Origin: Branchiostoma floridae
Taxonomy: Eukaryota > Chordata > Leptocardii > Amphioxiformes > Branchiostomatidae
Length of the DNA: 54,876 bases
NCBI RefSeq assembly: GCF_000003815.2
Contig: NC_049983.1
Coordinates: forward strand, 21,127,194-21,182,069
Direction of reading: 5' to 3'
Made by a program: the position numbers and the translations under genes. The notes under the pieces were generated by a model that did not search any database, was not told the origin of the DNA, and saw nothing but the letters and a program-made list of their open reading frames with translations. This document shows positions 11,182 through 54,876 of the stretch, piece by piece (position 1 is the stretch's first letter; the number at the start of each line of letters is the position of its first letter).

Positions 11182-11394
11182 TCAGACGAGGTGGACTGGA
11201 GCAAGGTGTGAAATCGACTGACGTCCCATCATCAACAATTTCGCGTCGCCAAGCCGGAGTGTTGTTGTCATGATTTTGCCAGCACATGTACAGAGACTTC
11301 CTTGGCCGTTTGTCGTGCGGACGATGTCTTTAAACGTTTCCTTGTCACAAAAGTCAACGCCTCCAGTGCGTAAGATCTCTGCCACTCGGCTCAT
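11182..11394 (-). CDS. Possible small protein or exon (70 aa), unrecognised
   Basis: An ATG in good context (cacaATGAG) opens a 70-codon frame ending TGA. The N-terminal part (MSRVAEILRTGGVDFCDKE) has a soluble, protein-like composition. A possible 3' splice site (tttggtag) lies just upstream. I recognise no family, and no further exons were found. Confidence 0.2.
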   Translation of the reverse strand: MSRVAEILRTGGVDFCDKETFKDIVRTTNGQGSLCTCAGKIMTTTLRLGDAKLLMMGRQSISHLAPVHLV

Positions 11395-12024
11395 TGTGGA
11401 CGGAAAATCTACCAAATGCGAAAAATAAGAAGTACAACGACGTGCTTTCGAGCGTGTTCTCTGTACGAAGTTTCTTGTTACACTGTTACATTTGTTGTGC
11501 GTTACTGTTTGTTGTTGGGGCGCTAGATGGCGTTCTGTGACGAAATACGTGTTCCCGAACGCCTTTGTGGAGCTGGCGTTAAACGTTTGCAGAACAACAA
11601 AGGGGCAATCTTTGGACCCGATTGTTGTGGGTAGGGCTGGGTACCGGTACAGAAAATTCAGGTCCAGGTCCGGTTCAGGTCCAGGTCCGGACCTGAACCT
11701 GGACCTGATTCAGTATAAATCATACCAATGGTCCATTTCACTACAAAGAAATCTGTTTGGTGGAGTATTAGACTTACACTGGCCTCTTAAAATCCTACAA
11801 CGCTAACTGCACCTGTACGATTGACTGTTAAACTTAGTAGAAATGACTATAAACTCTACTCTACTTCACTCTTGTTATTTTCTTCCACCTGCAAGCGCCA
11901 AAATGTGTGAATGCCTGATCAAATAATATGTTAATTTTCTAATCGGTCCAACATCCGGTCCACCTAATTTTTTCAGGTCCGGTTTTTCTGGACCGGTCCA
12001 ACAAGAAAAACCGGTTTTGTACAG

Positions 12025-14314
12025 GTGTGACAGCGATTTCGCCCCCCCAGCGATCTCGCCCCCCCGGGGGGCGAGATCACTAGCGTTTTCGCTCCCCCCC
12101 CCCCCCCCAGAACATTACTAGTATTCCTCGGAGGGGTCTTAAGAGCAGCTGGTTACTACATATTAGGTGCGCTACCTGGTACTATACTGCACCTGGGAGT
12201 AACATAGTTGTGTGATAAACCTATAAGTTACATTACTTTTGCTTCGTACAAATCACATCATACCTCCATGAAATATCTTTAGCTCTTGCAGATTTATAGT
12301 GTCATCTAGTCTCATTCATAATGCAAATGAAGCTGTAATTGACACGTTTAAGTTAACACGTGTGCAGATACTTAAAAAAAGCTGCATTTTATGATGACAT
12401 TTTGTCCTGAATTAAGAAAATGACTTGCGCATTTGCACAATCTATACATAGTGGTGCACAATTAATTTGCACATTGCACTTTAGAATTTTGTACTTTGAC
12501 ATTAATTATGCAAATCAGAATCTCATTTTCATAATCATTATCTGATATGTTTCACCTTCCATAACCTTTAAATTACATAGATTACGTGTATTAAAGTCAC
12601 AACATGGAAACACTAGAATTACATATTCGTCTCCTGAATCATGCACATTATGTGCTAATTTGCATTTTTGCATGTCATTTCGTAAAGCCCATGCCACTTA
12701 TCCCTTATATCATGGTATGTGAAGGTAAAAAGAAAAAAGGGAAGTTCTGTTTCAGTGACACAAGCAGATTACATACATGTATCTGTAATTAGCACATGTT
12801 GTTATCTATGAAAAATAATTAGTTATGAAATATATTTGAGAATGAAATCATTTCGTCAGCCAACAATGACGTCCAACAAGTATAGGATCCATTATGCTAT
12901 TTTGGTCGACAGACTAACCAACAAACACAGGTACAGAACCATTGTGCAAAATATTCTGTATACCATACGTTCTATTCCGCATCATTTTTACAAGATGATA
13001 AGTATAAAAGTTACTGTACAAGTATTATATAAGTTTTACAAATAATCTTAAAGATAATGGATACAAACATTTAATACTAGGTTCGCTCCGAGAATGATGC
13101 AAATATCCTCAATTTGGGCTCAAAGAGGAAAGTGTTAACCCCATACGCTACGTTCAATATCTTTACTTCATGTCTGAGACCCTAATCACCACACTGCACT
13201 GTGCAGTTTTGCTCGAATCTACGACTGCATTGTTCCTATTGTTACCTTCGCCAAGAAGTTTCACTTTATATTTCGGGTAGTGTTTCGAATTCTGTGTGTA
13301 TCTGTGGAAAAGCGCCATCACTCAAGACCGCCTGCATTTTGTGCCTCCTAGCGGTTTGTTATTGCAGCGGAACTTCCGATATGGATATCTCGAGTTNNNN
13401 NNNNNNNNNNNNNNNNNNNNNNNNNNNNNNNNNNNNNNNNNNNNNNNNNNNNNNNNNNNNNNNNNNNNNNNNNNNNNNNNNNNNNNNNNNNNNNNNNNNN
13501 NNNNNNNNNNNNNNNNNNNNNNNNNNNNNNNNNNNNNNNNNNNNNNNNNNNNNNNNNNNNNNNNNNNNNNNNNNNNNNNNNNNNNNNNNNNNNNNNNNNN
13601 NNNNNNNNNNNNNNNNNNNNNNNNNNNNNNNNNNNNNNNNNNNNNNNNNNNNNNNNNNNNNNNNNNNNNNNNNNNNNNNNNNNNNNNNNNNNNNNNNNNN
13701 NNNNNNNNNNNNNNNNNNNNNNNNNNNNNNNNNNNNNNNNNNNNNNNNNNNNNNNNNNNNNNNNNNNNNNNNNNNNNNNNNNNNNNNNNNNNNNNNNNNN
13801 NNNNNNNNNNNNNNNNNNNNNNNNNNNNNNNNNNNNNNNNNNNNNNNNNNNNNNNNNNNNNNNNNNNNNNNNNNNNNNNNNNNNNNNNNNNNNNNNNNNN
13901 NNNNNNNNNNNNNNNNNNNNNNNNNNNNNNNNNNNNNNNNNNNNNNNNNNNNNNNNNNNNNNNNNNNNNNNNNNNNNNNNNNNNNNNNNNNNNNNNNNNN
14001 NNNNNNNNNNNNNNNNNNNNNNNNNNNNNNNNNNNNNNNNNNNNNNNNNNNNNNNNNNNNNNNNNNNNNNNNNNNNNNNNNNNNNNNNNNNNNNNNNNNN
14101 NNNNNNNNNNNNNNNNNNNNNNNNNNNNNNNNNNNNNNCAGCATAGGATTAGATTCAACCGAACACTCTAGAAAACGGGAAGGATATCCCTAGGGGGGGC
14201 GAAAACGCTGGGATTGGGGGGGGGGGCGAAAACACCAGAGGGGGGCGAAAACGCTAGCGATCTCGCCCCCCGGGGGGGCGAGATCCCGGGGGGGGGGCGA
14301 GATCCCTGTCACAC
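12025..14314. mobile_element. Nested DNA element with C-rich terminal inverted repeats
   Basis: The left end 'ggtgtgacagcgatttcgcc' is matched in inverse by the right end 'ggcgagatccctgtcacacc'. Both ends continue into runs of C (or G) with repeated 'gcgatctcgccccccc' and 'gcgaaaacgct' blocks, palindromic among themselves. The middle includes a 742-N gap. At about 13,246-13,380 there is a stretch beginning 'ccttcgccaagaag' that resembles an interspersed repeat common in marine animal genomes. No transposase is visible. Confidence 0.6.
13397..14138. other. Assembly gap (742 N)
   Basis: A run of 742 N. Open frames that appear to cross it are meaningless. Confidence 0.95.
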
Positions 14315-14342
14315 CGGTACGCTGTACCGATACCCAGCCCTA

Positions 14343-15240
14343 GCACATATCTATTTTTGCACCGTTCGCGTGAGAAAATTATTTTGATCACCCAATTTAC
14401 ATACTTTTGTCTAGCGCTAAATTTTGAATGAATATATTTCTCCTCCTAGTTCATCGTTATCTTATCTTGCTCTTCGTTTACTTTTCTCAAGGAGGTGCTT
14501 ATGATAACGTGTTATTATTTCAAGTCTTACGGCCGAATTTGCGGGTACCCCTTCGTCATTAGTCTCTACCAGACTCCGGCCTGGCTAAATTATAAATAGC
14601 AATAGAGGACTTTGGCCAAGCTAGGAATAAAGGCCTAGTTAATTGGCCTACGAGTGAACTGACCGGCCGGCTAGCTTGAATGAAAACATTGACTGAGATT
14701 CCATGGCAACTTATTTGTCCCTTTTCGCCAAATTCTTCTCATTTGTCATCTAGCTGATATGTCTGCTTGAAGACTATCCGTCAATGTATTCAGTTAGCTT
14801 ACTCAGTAACTTTTCTATTCCATGAGCTAGATCAACAGCAAAATTTTCATGTATTATCCCACAAGATGAATCATTGCGTTCCACGATGTGTAGTGTTTAC
14901 GTTGTTTTTTTTAGATAATAAAATTTACAGTTAACACGTTATCGTCAACTTTAACGTTACGTTACTTTGTAACTTAAGTTTCGTCTTAACTCTGAGCGCC
15001 TGATGTCTCACCTTTCCTAAATCCTAAATGTGTCTTGGCGTTTTCTTTGGGGGTGGGGGGGGGGGGGTGGAGAGTGATAAGAGCGAAATGTTACATGTTC
15101 GTTGTATATATCGTTCATATAACGCCCTTGGTTGTATGAGCGAAATCTTCAAGTAAGTAAATGTTTGGCAACCAGGGTGCCCTGCGCACGAGATGTCGCC
15201 CAGAACCCCGGTCCCGTGATGACGTAATTTGCATGTCAAG
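14343..15240. other. Upstream flank of AHCYL; repeat remnant and G-run
   Basis: Near 14,560-14,690 lies another copy of the 'tagtctctaccagactccgg' repeat with 'ggccggctag' downstream. A run of G occurs at about 15,049-15,069. The 200 bases before the ATG at 15,241 are GC-richer than the surroundings and must hold the first AHCYL promoter, but no TATA box or other firm element was placed. Confidence 0.4.
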
Positions 15241-40257
<25,017 letters not shown>

Positions 40258-42240
40258 GGCATCAGAGATGAGGAGGGAAGGGCAGATGCCATGACAGCTG
40301 TCTGTCACAGGATTTACCCGACAGTCCCAACTCCAATCGCTGCTAACAGGACCTGTCGGACTGTGGGCTCACACCAAAGGCAGCCGAGATATCCTCCTCA
40401 GATACACCGTTTAGGGCTTTACAGTATTCCCCCTTATAAAAGCACACATGACAGGGAACATGATTTGTATTACCACGGATAGAATAAACAAGATTCCCAC
40501 ACAATCAAAATTTCGTGTAGTCAACAAAGGAGCTGAAAAATTGTCAAGTAAATCTAGATAGATATAATGTGCATTTATAGGGAAATACAGTACTCTAGCC
40601 TTGACTGTACGATCAGCTTGTGTGCCAAGATGAGATGTATCATTACTGACATTAGCAGGTGTTTGCTTTGAGCAAGAATGGCACAGGAACAAATTTCATG
40701 CAAGTTAACATAATACTGCAAGCTGTAGCTTACTGCTATGTACTACCTCTATGGCCGGCGCTGCCTACTGACTGGAGTGAGAACCACCAGGCATAATGGT
40801 TTCAGAGACTGTCAGTGATCAGATGGTCTTCAAGTGTAGTTCACATGAACTGCTTCTACAAAGCTGGTCTATCTCAGAGTCTGTAAGATTGTAACAATTG
40901 GTGTCCGAAATTTCAGGTTGACTTTTGAATAACAAGGATCTCTGGTGACTTGTATCACAATTCCACAACAACGTGATGACATACTGCATGCACACATGCA
41001 GCTCTCATACAAGCATTTTTTCATAGCCTGAAGAAAGTTCTTAAGAAGATATTGCAGTTTTCTGAAAGCTAGTCTGCAATCACAACTACAATCTTAAAGT
41101 GATGAAAGCCTAGACACATACATGTATAGCCATGGAAATGTGAAACATGTGCTCCAGATTTTCCTGCGGAATCAGATACATTATGCCAGGTTGTTTTCAG
41201 TCGTCTCTCACAGCAAACAACTTTCCATCTTAACAAAAAAGCAGGTTGAGAGGCAATCGCAGCACAGACAACTTGCTTTTTGTCCTCCTGCAGAGAAAGT
41301 AATTCTATTTTATAGTAGTAGTAACTAGCCACAGACGTGTATATTTAGAGTCAAGTTAAAATGTGACCGTAAGTGGTGGATCTAGACAGATAATTATGGT
41401 ACGCACCAAAATTCTACATTAAGTTAGTTTGCGATTGGGGTGACACAATTGTTTTAGTAACTGATGAAGGAAAATCAGAGGTAAACCACTATAAAATCAT
41501 CAATGCTTACTTGAGAGAAGGAAGAACTAACTTGTTAGGTCTGTATTCCAGACAGGGTAGATGGTAAGAATGCAGATGAAATGTTCTTAATTAAGTACTC
41601 TCTTGTCTTAGATATGTGCACATTTAAGATGCAAAATCTCACCTTACCACTTAGTAGAGAAAAGTAGTGTATAATTCTTGTGATATGTTTGAACTTTGAA
41701 GACCTTGCTTGAGATTCTTTAAGGTTTGCAGATAAGTGTGGATATATCCAGTGTGATAGTAAGTATACTGCACTGCATATCACTCGTTTCTTTCTCCCAG
41801 CTCTGTTTCATTGTTATATTTAACAATCGATCCAACAAATGCACCGTGAAACGTCAGTCTGAATTACACACTCTATGGCTTATATTCATAGTAACTTTGT
41901 CTTACTTCATTCCAACATAACATGCAGACAAAGCCATAGATATCTGGCTAATATTTAGAACTGAACAATGGAATCTACATGAAGTTTTAGTAACATGTAT
42001 GAAGATACAAAATTAAAAATCAAGAATGAAATTCAGGTGTTGCATTTCTGACTATGAATTGACATTTGTGGTTGATTGTATAAGCTAACAACATTGTATG
42101 AGATTATAGAAATGTCACTCACAAATTTCAAACCTGTGTTAGTTGTATGGTTTCTGTGCCTGATCTTAAGAATGAAGTTGATTTTGTCCGTGGATGATCA
42201 ATTTTGTTCAAAGCTCCAAAATAAAATTTGGGATTAAAAT
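40258..42240 (+). other. AHCYL1: AHCYL 3' UTR (inferred)
   Basis: No exon is seen after the stop. AT-rich sequence runs to an AATAAA at 42,220-42,225 followed by a T-rich stretch, which is the most plausible end. The extent is inferred from that signal only. Confidence 0.45.
42220..42225 (+). terminator. AHCYL1: Probable AHCYL poly(A) signal
   Basis: AATAAA is followed within 40 bases by 'tgtcatgttttttaattttat', a fitting downstream element. Confidence 0.45.
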
Positions 42241-42838
42241 CTTGTCATGTTTTTTAATTTTATCTTAGTATTTTACTTATATAGGTGAGTGCAATCAGCA
42301 AGTTGTATGCCTTTTTCTCGACTTACATGTAGGAAAATAATATGTTGCAGCATGTCAATCAGCCAAATTATTGATTTGCATGTGTCAGTGGGGACTTCTA
42401 GTGATTTAAGTCCTGCTGCGTACTGGGTGACCTGCAGTAATAATTTCAGTTGTTTGGCGGAGCTTTCTAACCAAGAGATAACATGAAGAACTTTGTTGGC
42501 ACTCTTGATGCTGTTTGTTCCACATTGTAATGTCGGAAAGGCTTGTCCAATAAGGAGTATGCCCAAACGTCTTGTGACTGTAATTGTCATAGTAACAATT
42601 ATTGTGTTATATTCTATATTTCCATATACCTCCAAGCAGCTCTTCCCATGGCAAGACAACTTCTGTTTTGGCCCAAGTATACTGTCTTGATACTGGCAAA
42701 TCTGTTTGGAGATTACTGTTCTAAACATCATCAACCAGCAATATCTAAATTTCAGCCACAGGCCACTTTTATGCCTTACACGGTCCTAGGAACAAAGACA
42801 TTCAGGAAAGAAGAGTTATGAATGTCTGATTTGGGTAT

Positions 42839-45800
42839 TTTATTCCTTTCAAACCAAGGCTGTGCAATAATATACAGTTGAAAATACCCATCAGAATTTA
42901 CAATATTCTTAGCTACAGCACCAGCACTAGGTATTCACATTTCCAGCATGGACTGAGCAGTCTTACATACATCTCACAGCTTCTGTCAGCAACAAAGCTA
43001 AAATCACATGACACAAAGGAGCAGTTCTATTTCTTTCTTTTCTCTGTATGTACCATTTGTCCCAACCCCCATATAAGACAGTAATGGAAGTTCAGAAACT
43101 ACTGCTTGATCCGGTAAAACTACTTCAATACGTTAGTGTCTGCTATTTTGGGACTTCTGTACAAAAGAGCATGTACAATGCATTTTCCTTAATATCAAGT
43201 GCTGTTGCAGCTTTAACAGTTTTTTTTTACATTCAAACAAAACAGATTGTAATAACAGAAACTAATGCTCATTTTCATCCAATCACCAATTTTCATTCAA
43301 GTAATTTTAATGTTGAACAATAGATGTAGAATATAGCTGAGGATCTCCATGAAGCTTTTCACCTGACCATCTCCAATCACAATGTTCTACCATACTGAAA
43401 AATATATTCTCCAAAAATATGAAACGACCTCTAACATGAGTCCTACTATTACAGTATCAGAGCTTCATGTTTTAATTTGCTTAACAGTAGTTTAAAATCA
43501 GACAAATCATTTTCTGAGAAATGATTACAAAACATGGTCTGATAGCTTTTCTTATGTAAATCAGGATAGTGAAAATGATACTATTTGTCATTAAATCTTA
43601 AAGTTAATGTGGCGATGTAACACTACCACAGTAATAATAGTACAATGTAGACAAAATTGCATTTTTAAGCAGTGCTAGCTAAATCTGGCAGTACGTGTGT
43701 ATGCTGGTAATATTACTGTTAGCATGTTACACAAACCAGGCATTGTACTAATTTAGGCATTACTGTACGCCTCAAATTAGGTCAAAACATACAAAAACAT
43801 TACTCCTGTCCTGAGCATGTCAGGAACATGTACATTTGTAAGAAGCAAACCTTGGACCAGCGCCATGTGGCAGTTACATCAAGCACCTTCCCTCCCTCTC
43901 TCTGTCCTCAACACTGCGTTGTGAAAAGAGCTATACCATAGCACATAAAATATCACGTATGTACGTACATACTACCTACATCCAAATCACGACACCGGCA
44001 GCATAAATTACAACTATATACAGAAGTATACATGGGGATGGTTGGGTGGGAGCCAGCCCCACAACTTCTACAAGCAGGTGAAATCACACAGACCATGGTC
44101 AGGGGGGTGGGCGGCACTTCTTAGGGGGGTGTGGGGGGGGGGGTAGTCTGAGGGGAGCAGTTTTTCCTCTCCCACACTTTGTAAGGAACAGCATTGTAGA
44201 GATCAGTATGTCACATGACATTGCACATTCCGAACAATGTAGCAGCTTTTTCCTCACTATTTCATATTGCCCACCTTGTTAAAACAGAGCCATAGAAGTA
44301 CACCTTGTAGTCATATAAGCACAGATCACTTTTAAACTGGGGTCATGGTTTTAGTGTAGAGAGTCTACTTTAGCGTTCCACACTTATCATTAAGCCCTGT
44401 CTCCACCGAATCCGAGAGGAATATTGGCAGTTCAGCATGACGTTTTGATTGACAATCATTGAAAACATTTGGAGACCCTTCTCTCTATGGCACTGAGAAG
44501 TAATTACTTATACATATAAAGGCAAACAAACTCCTCACACATAAGTGCCCCCACATCCCCCTGATGTCTGTGAACCACAGTTCCACCTTACTTAAATATT
44601 GTCCATCAAAAACATCCACACTTTTTGCTACATTTACAATCAACAATTTTAGCCCAGCTAAAAAGCTCTGCTATGCTATATACCACCCCTCCTATCAGCT
44701 AGACCACATGTACATTATATACTACGGCAATATTAGCTAAGGCTTTAGAATATGCTCGCTTTGATCACATTATGTACAGAATTTATACAACCAGCCCCCA
44801 TATCACTTACAGACCATGTGAAGCAAGACTGCAAAAGGTCAGAGTTCATTTCATAAACAGCGCAGATACCCAGTATGCCATGTGACCTTCAGATGACCTT
44901 GAGTTTTTCCTTCTGAGCTGTTCGTCATCTACCTTTTCTGGTACATTTGTATTTGTAGCCGCAGAAGAACAGCAAGTTCACATGAGGAGAAGCCGCTCTA
45001 TCCCATTTTGCTAATCTGACATGATACAGCTCCATTCCAGGCAGGTACAGATTATACATAGCTTGTTTGAGCCTGGTGCAGTGATGACTGTGCAAGGCTA
45101 TCATAGAAGTGACATGGTACTTCTATAATCAATGCCATTCTTCTTTACTGACTTGCAAGGAACCATGTAAAATTCAACTCCATGATACATGTATAATATT
45201 ACAACCAATCTGTCCAATTGTTTCAGATTGAATGTTGCAGAATTTCACTAAAAGGCCTGGTTTACATTTTGTAGCTATTTACAACCTATGGTTTCAAGTC
45301 TTCCACTGAATGGGCAGTATCTTTACTAGTTAGATGGCTAATTCAGTTTAAGCACATGGTGGTAGACAGTTGAAAGAAACACCAGGGTTGTCACAGTTGG
45401 CTAGCACTTGAACGTAGCACTGTACTGGTATATGATTTGATCCAGGTAGCTAGTTCTGTTTATGTACATTGTAATCCCTTGGTAAGGATTCAACTACAGT
45501 TCAATGTCAATCACTCCACATACCAGAAGAACGTAAAAACTTGAAGTCAATTCTGTCGCATTTTTAGTTCTATTGCAACTTAAGGCGTAACTCTGCTTCA
45601 GGACTATTTCTGCATCTCTAAATGAGCGGGCCACTGCATAATATGTCTGGTAGAAAGTAATTCCCAAGGAATGCAAGGGCCAAGCAAAAACATTTACATG
45701 TAGCTGTATACAAAAAAATTAGTTCCTCTATACAAAAAAAATTAGCTTCTCTAAATCCTTTGCCAAAGGGTATTGGCACCCCAAAAAATTTCGTTAACCC

Positions 45801-46177
45801 AAATCCTGACAGCCCCAAGTTTAACAGAAACAGGACCAAACTATACATAAGGTCTGGGAAAGACAGTTATGTCGAAGTGACTCTGATCAAGACTCACAGT
45901 CTGTGATACACGTACTTTCCTTTTCTAAGATATCATTTTAAAAGATCTACAACATCAACAAATATAGTGGGCAACAAACCTTTAAGGATACATTGTCTTT
46001 AAAACATTGATAACAACAGAAAATGAAAAGTTTGGATGCCTGTGACTTTTAAAGATTCCAAATGTCCTTTTTTCTGAGTATGGATATAAAACAGCATATT
46101 AGGTTGGTCTTTCCCAGGCCAAGACTGTACAGACATGAAGAAGCTATCCCAAGGAAACCCAGAAGCAACAGTTCCCA
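42839..46177 (-). other. BRAF: RAF 3' UTR (inferred)
   Basis: Downstream of the RAF stop codon on the - strand no further exon is seen. An AATAAA on the - strand (42,844-42,839) is a plausible end about 3.3 kb away; nearer unseen signals are possible. A G-rich patch at about 44,100-44,155 (C-rich in the mRNA) and small chance open frames occur inside. The two convergent genes would end about 600 bases apart. Confidence 0.35.

Positions 46178-54876
<8,699 letters not shown>

Larger units (their letters stand above)
11632..14342 (+). mobile_element. hAT-like non-autonomous element, split by a nested element
   Basis: The left end 'tagggctgggtaccggtac' and the right end 'gtaccgatacccagcccta' are inverted. 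The interior has the same palindrome-rich 'caggtccaggtccgg' and 'accggtccaa' stretches as the intact copy at 33,569-34,016, which lies in the opposite orientation. Here the right-hand part is interrupted by the C-rich element at 12,025-14,314. The 8 bases flanking each end do not match (gttgtggg versus gcacatat), so the target duplication has decayed or the two ends have been rearranged across the gap. Confidence 0.6.

Noticed and set aside
13201-14193. Long open frames of 260-330 codons
   Set aside because: Most of their length is the 742-N gap, so they are not real.
45618-45848. 76-codon hydrophobic frame on the - strand in the RAF 3' UTR
   Set aside because: No start context, splice partners or recognised family; A/T-run composition suggests chance.

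Overview
The window is animal genomic DNA. Two large, intron-rich genes with consensus GT/AG splice sites encode close homologues of vertebrate proteins: an S-adenosylhomocysteine hydrolase-like protein (AHCYL/IRBIT) on the + strand and a RAF-family kinase (BRAF-like) on the - strand. One BRAF-like RAF gene, one AHCYL gene, a single-exon ankyrin-CARD gene and many small inverted-repeat elements point to an invertebrate deuterostome. My best guess is amphioxus (Branchiostoma); that is inference, not proof. Three runs of N (9368-9467, 13397-14138, 52738-52837) are assembly gaps.

Layout. 1-15,240 is repeat-rich and gene-poor. It holds a short tandem repeat (45-245), a ~3.9 kb foldback-like element whose inverted arms are built of hairpin repeats (1945-5840), a three-exon gene for a small secreted peptide on the - strand (7128-8007, TATA box at 8270), a large inverted repeat around the first gap (9220-9632), and a hAT-like element split by a second element with C-rich ends (11,632-14,342).

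15,241-~42,240 is the AHCYL gene. Nineteen coding exons were placed by reading-frame phase; every junction closes in frame and the last gives the family-typical C-terminal Arg-Tyr-stop. There are several phase-compatible N-termini: the upstream exon at 15,241 with or without a cassette at 18,804, a separate first exon at 23,616, and in-frame ATGs running into exons 3 and 4. The common core is 488 residues; the 23,616 start gives 533 and the longest form 603-607, close to vertebrate AHCYL1 and AHCYL2 respectively. Intron 2 contains a complete single-exon gene for an ankyrin-coiled coil-CARD protein (21,011-22,510). Other introns carry a hAT-like element with an 8-bp target duplication, a tRNA-derived SINE, MITE-like hairpins and minisatellites.

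The most striking feature is in AHCYL intron 6. A 34-bp unit spanning the intron end and the start of exon 7 is repeated 21 times (31,450-32,163) directly before the real exon, so 21 decoy 3' splice sites precede the true one, and every decoy leads within nine codons to TGA. A second, two-copy version of the same situation lies before exon 18.

~42,840-54,876 is the RAF gene on the - strand, convergent with AHCYL. The window holds it from the C1 zinc-binding domain to the stop codon (13 exons), including a 36-nt phase-neutral exon and one further 42-nt phase-neutral candidate between the CR2 14-3-3 site and the kinase domain. The Ras-binding domain lies beyond the window. RAF acts in Ras-MAPK signalling and AHCYL/IRBIT in IP3-receptor and ion-transport control. 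I see no sign that their adjacency is functional.
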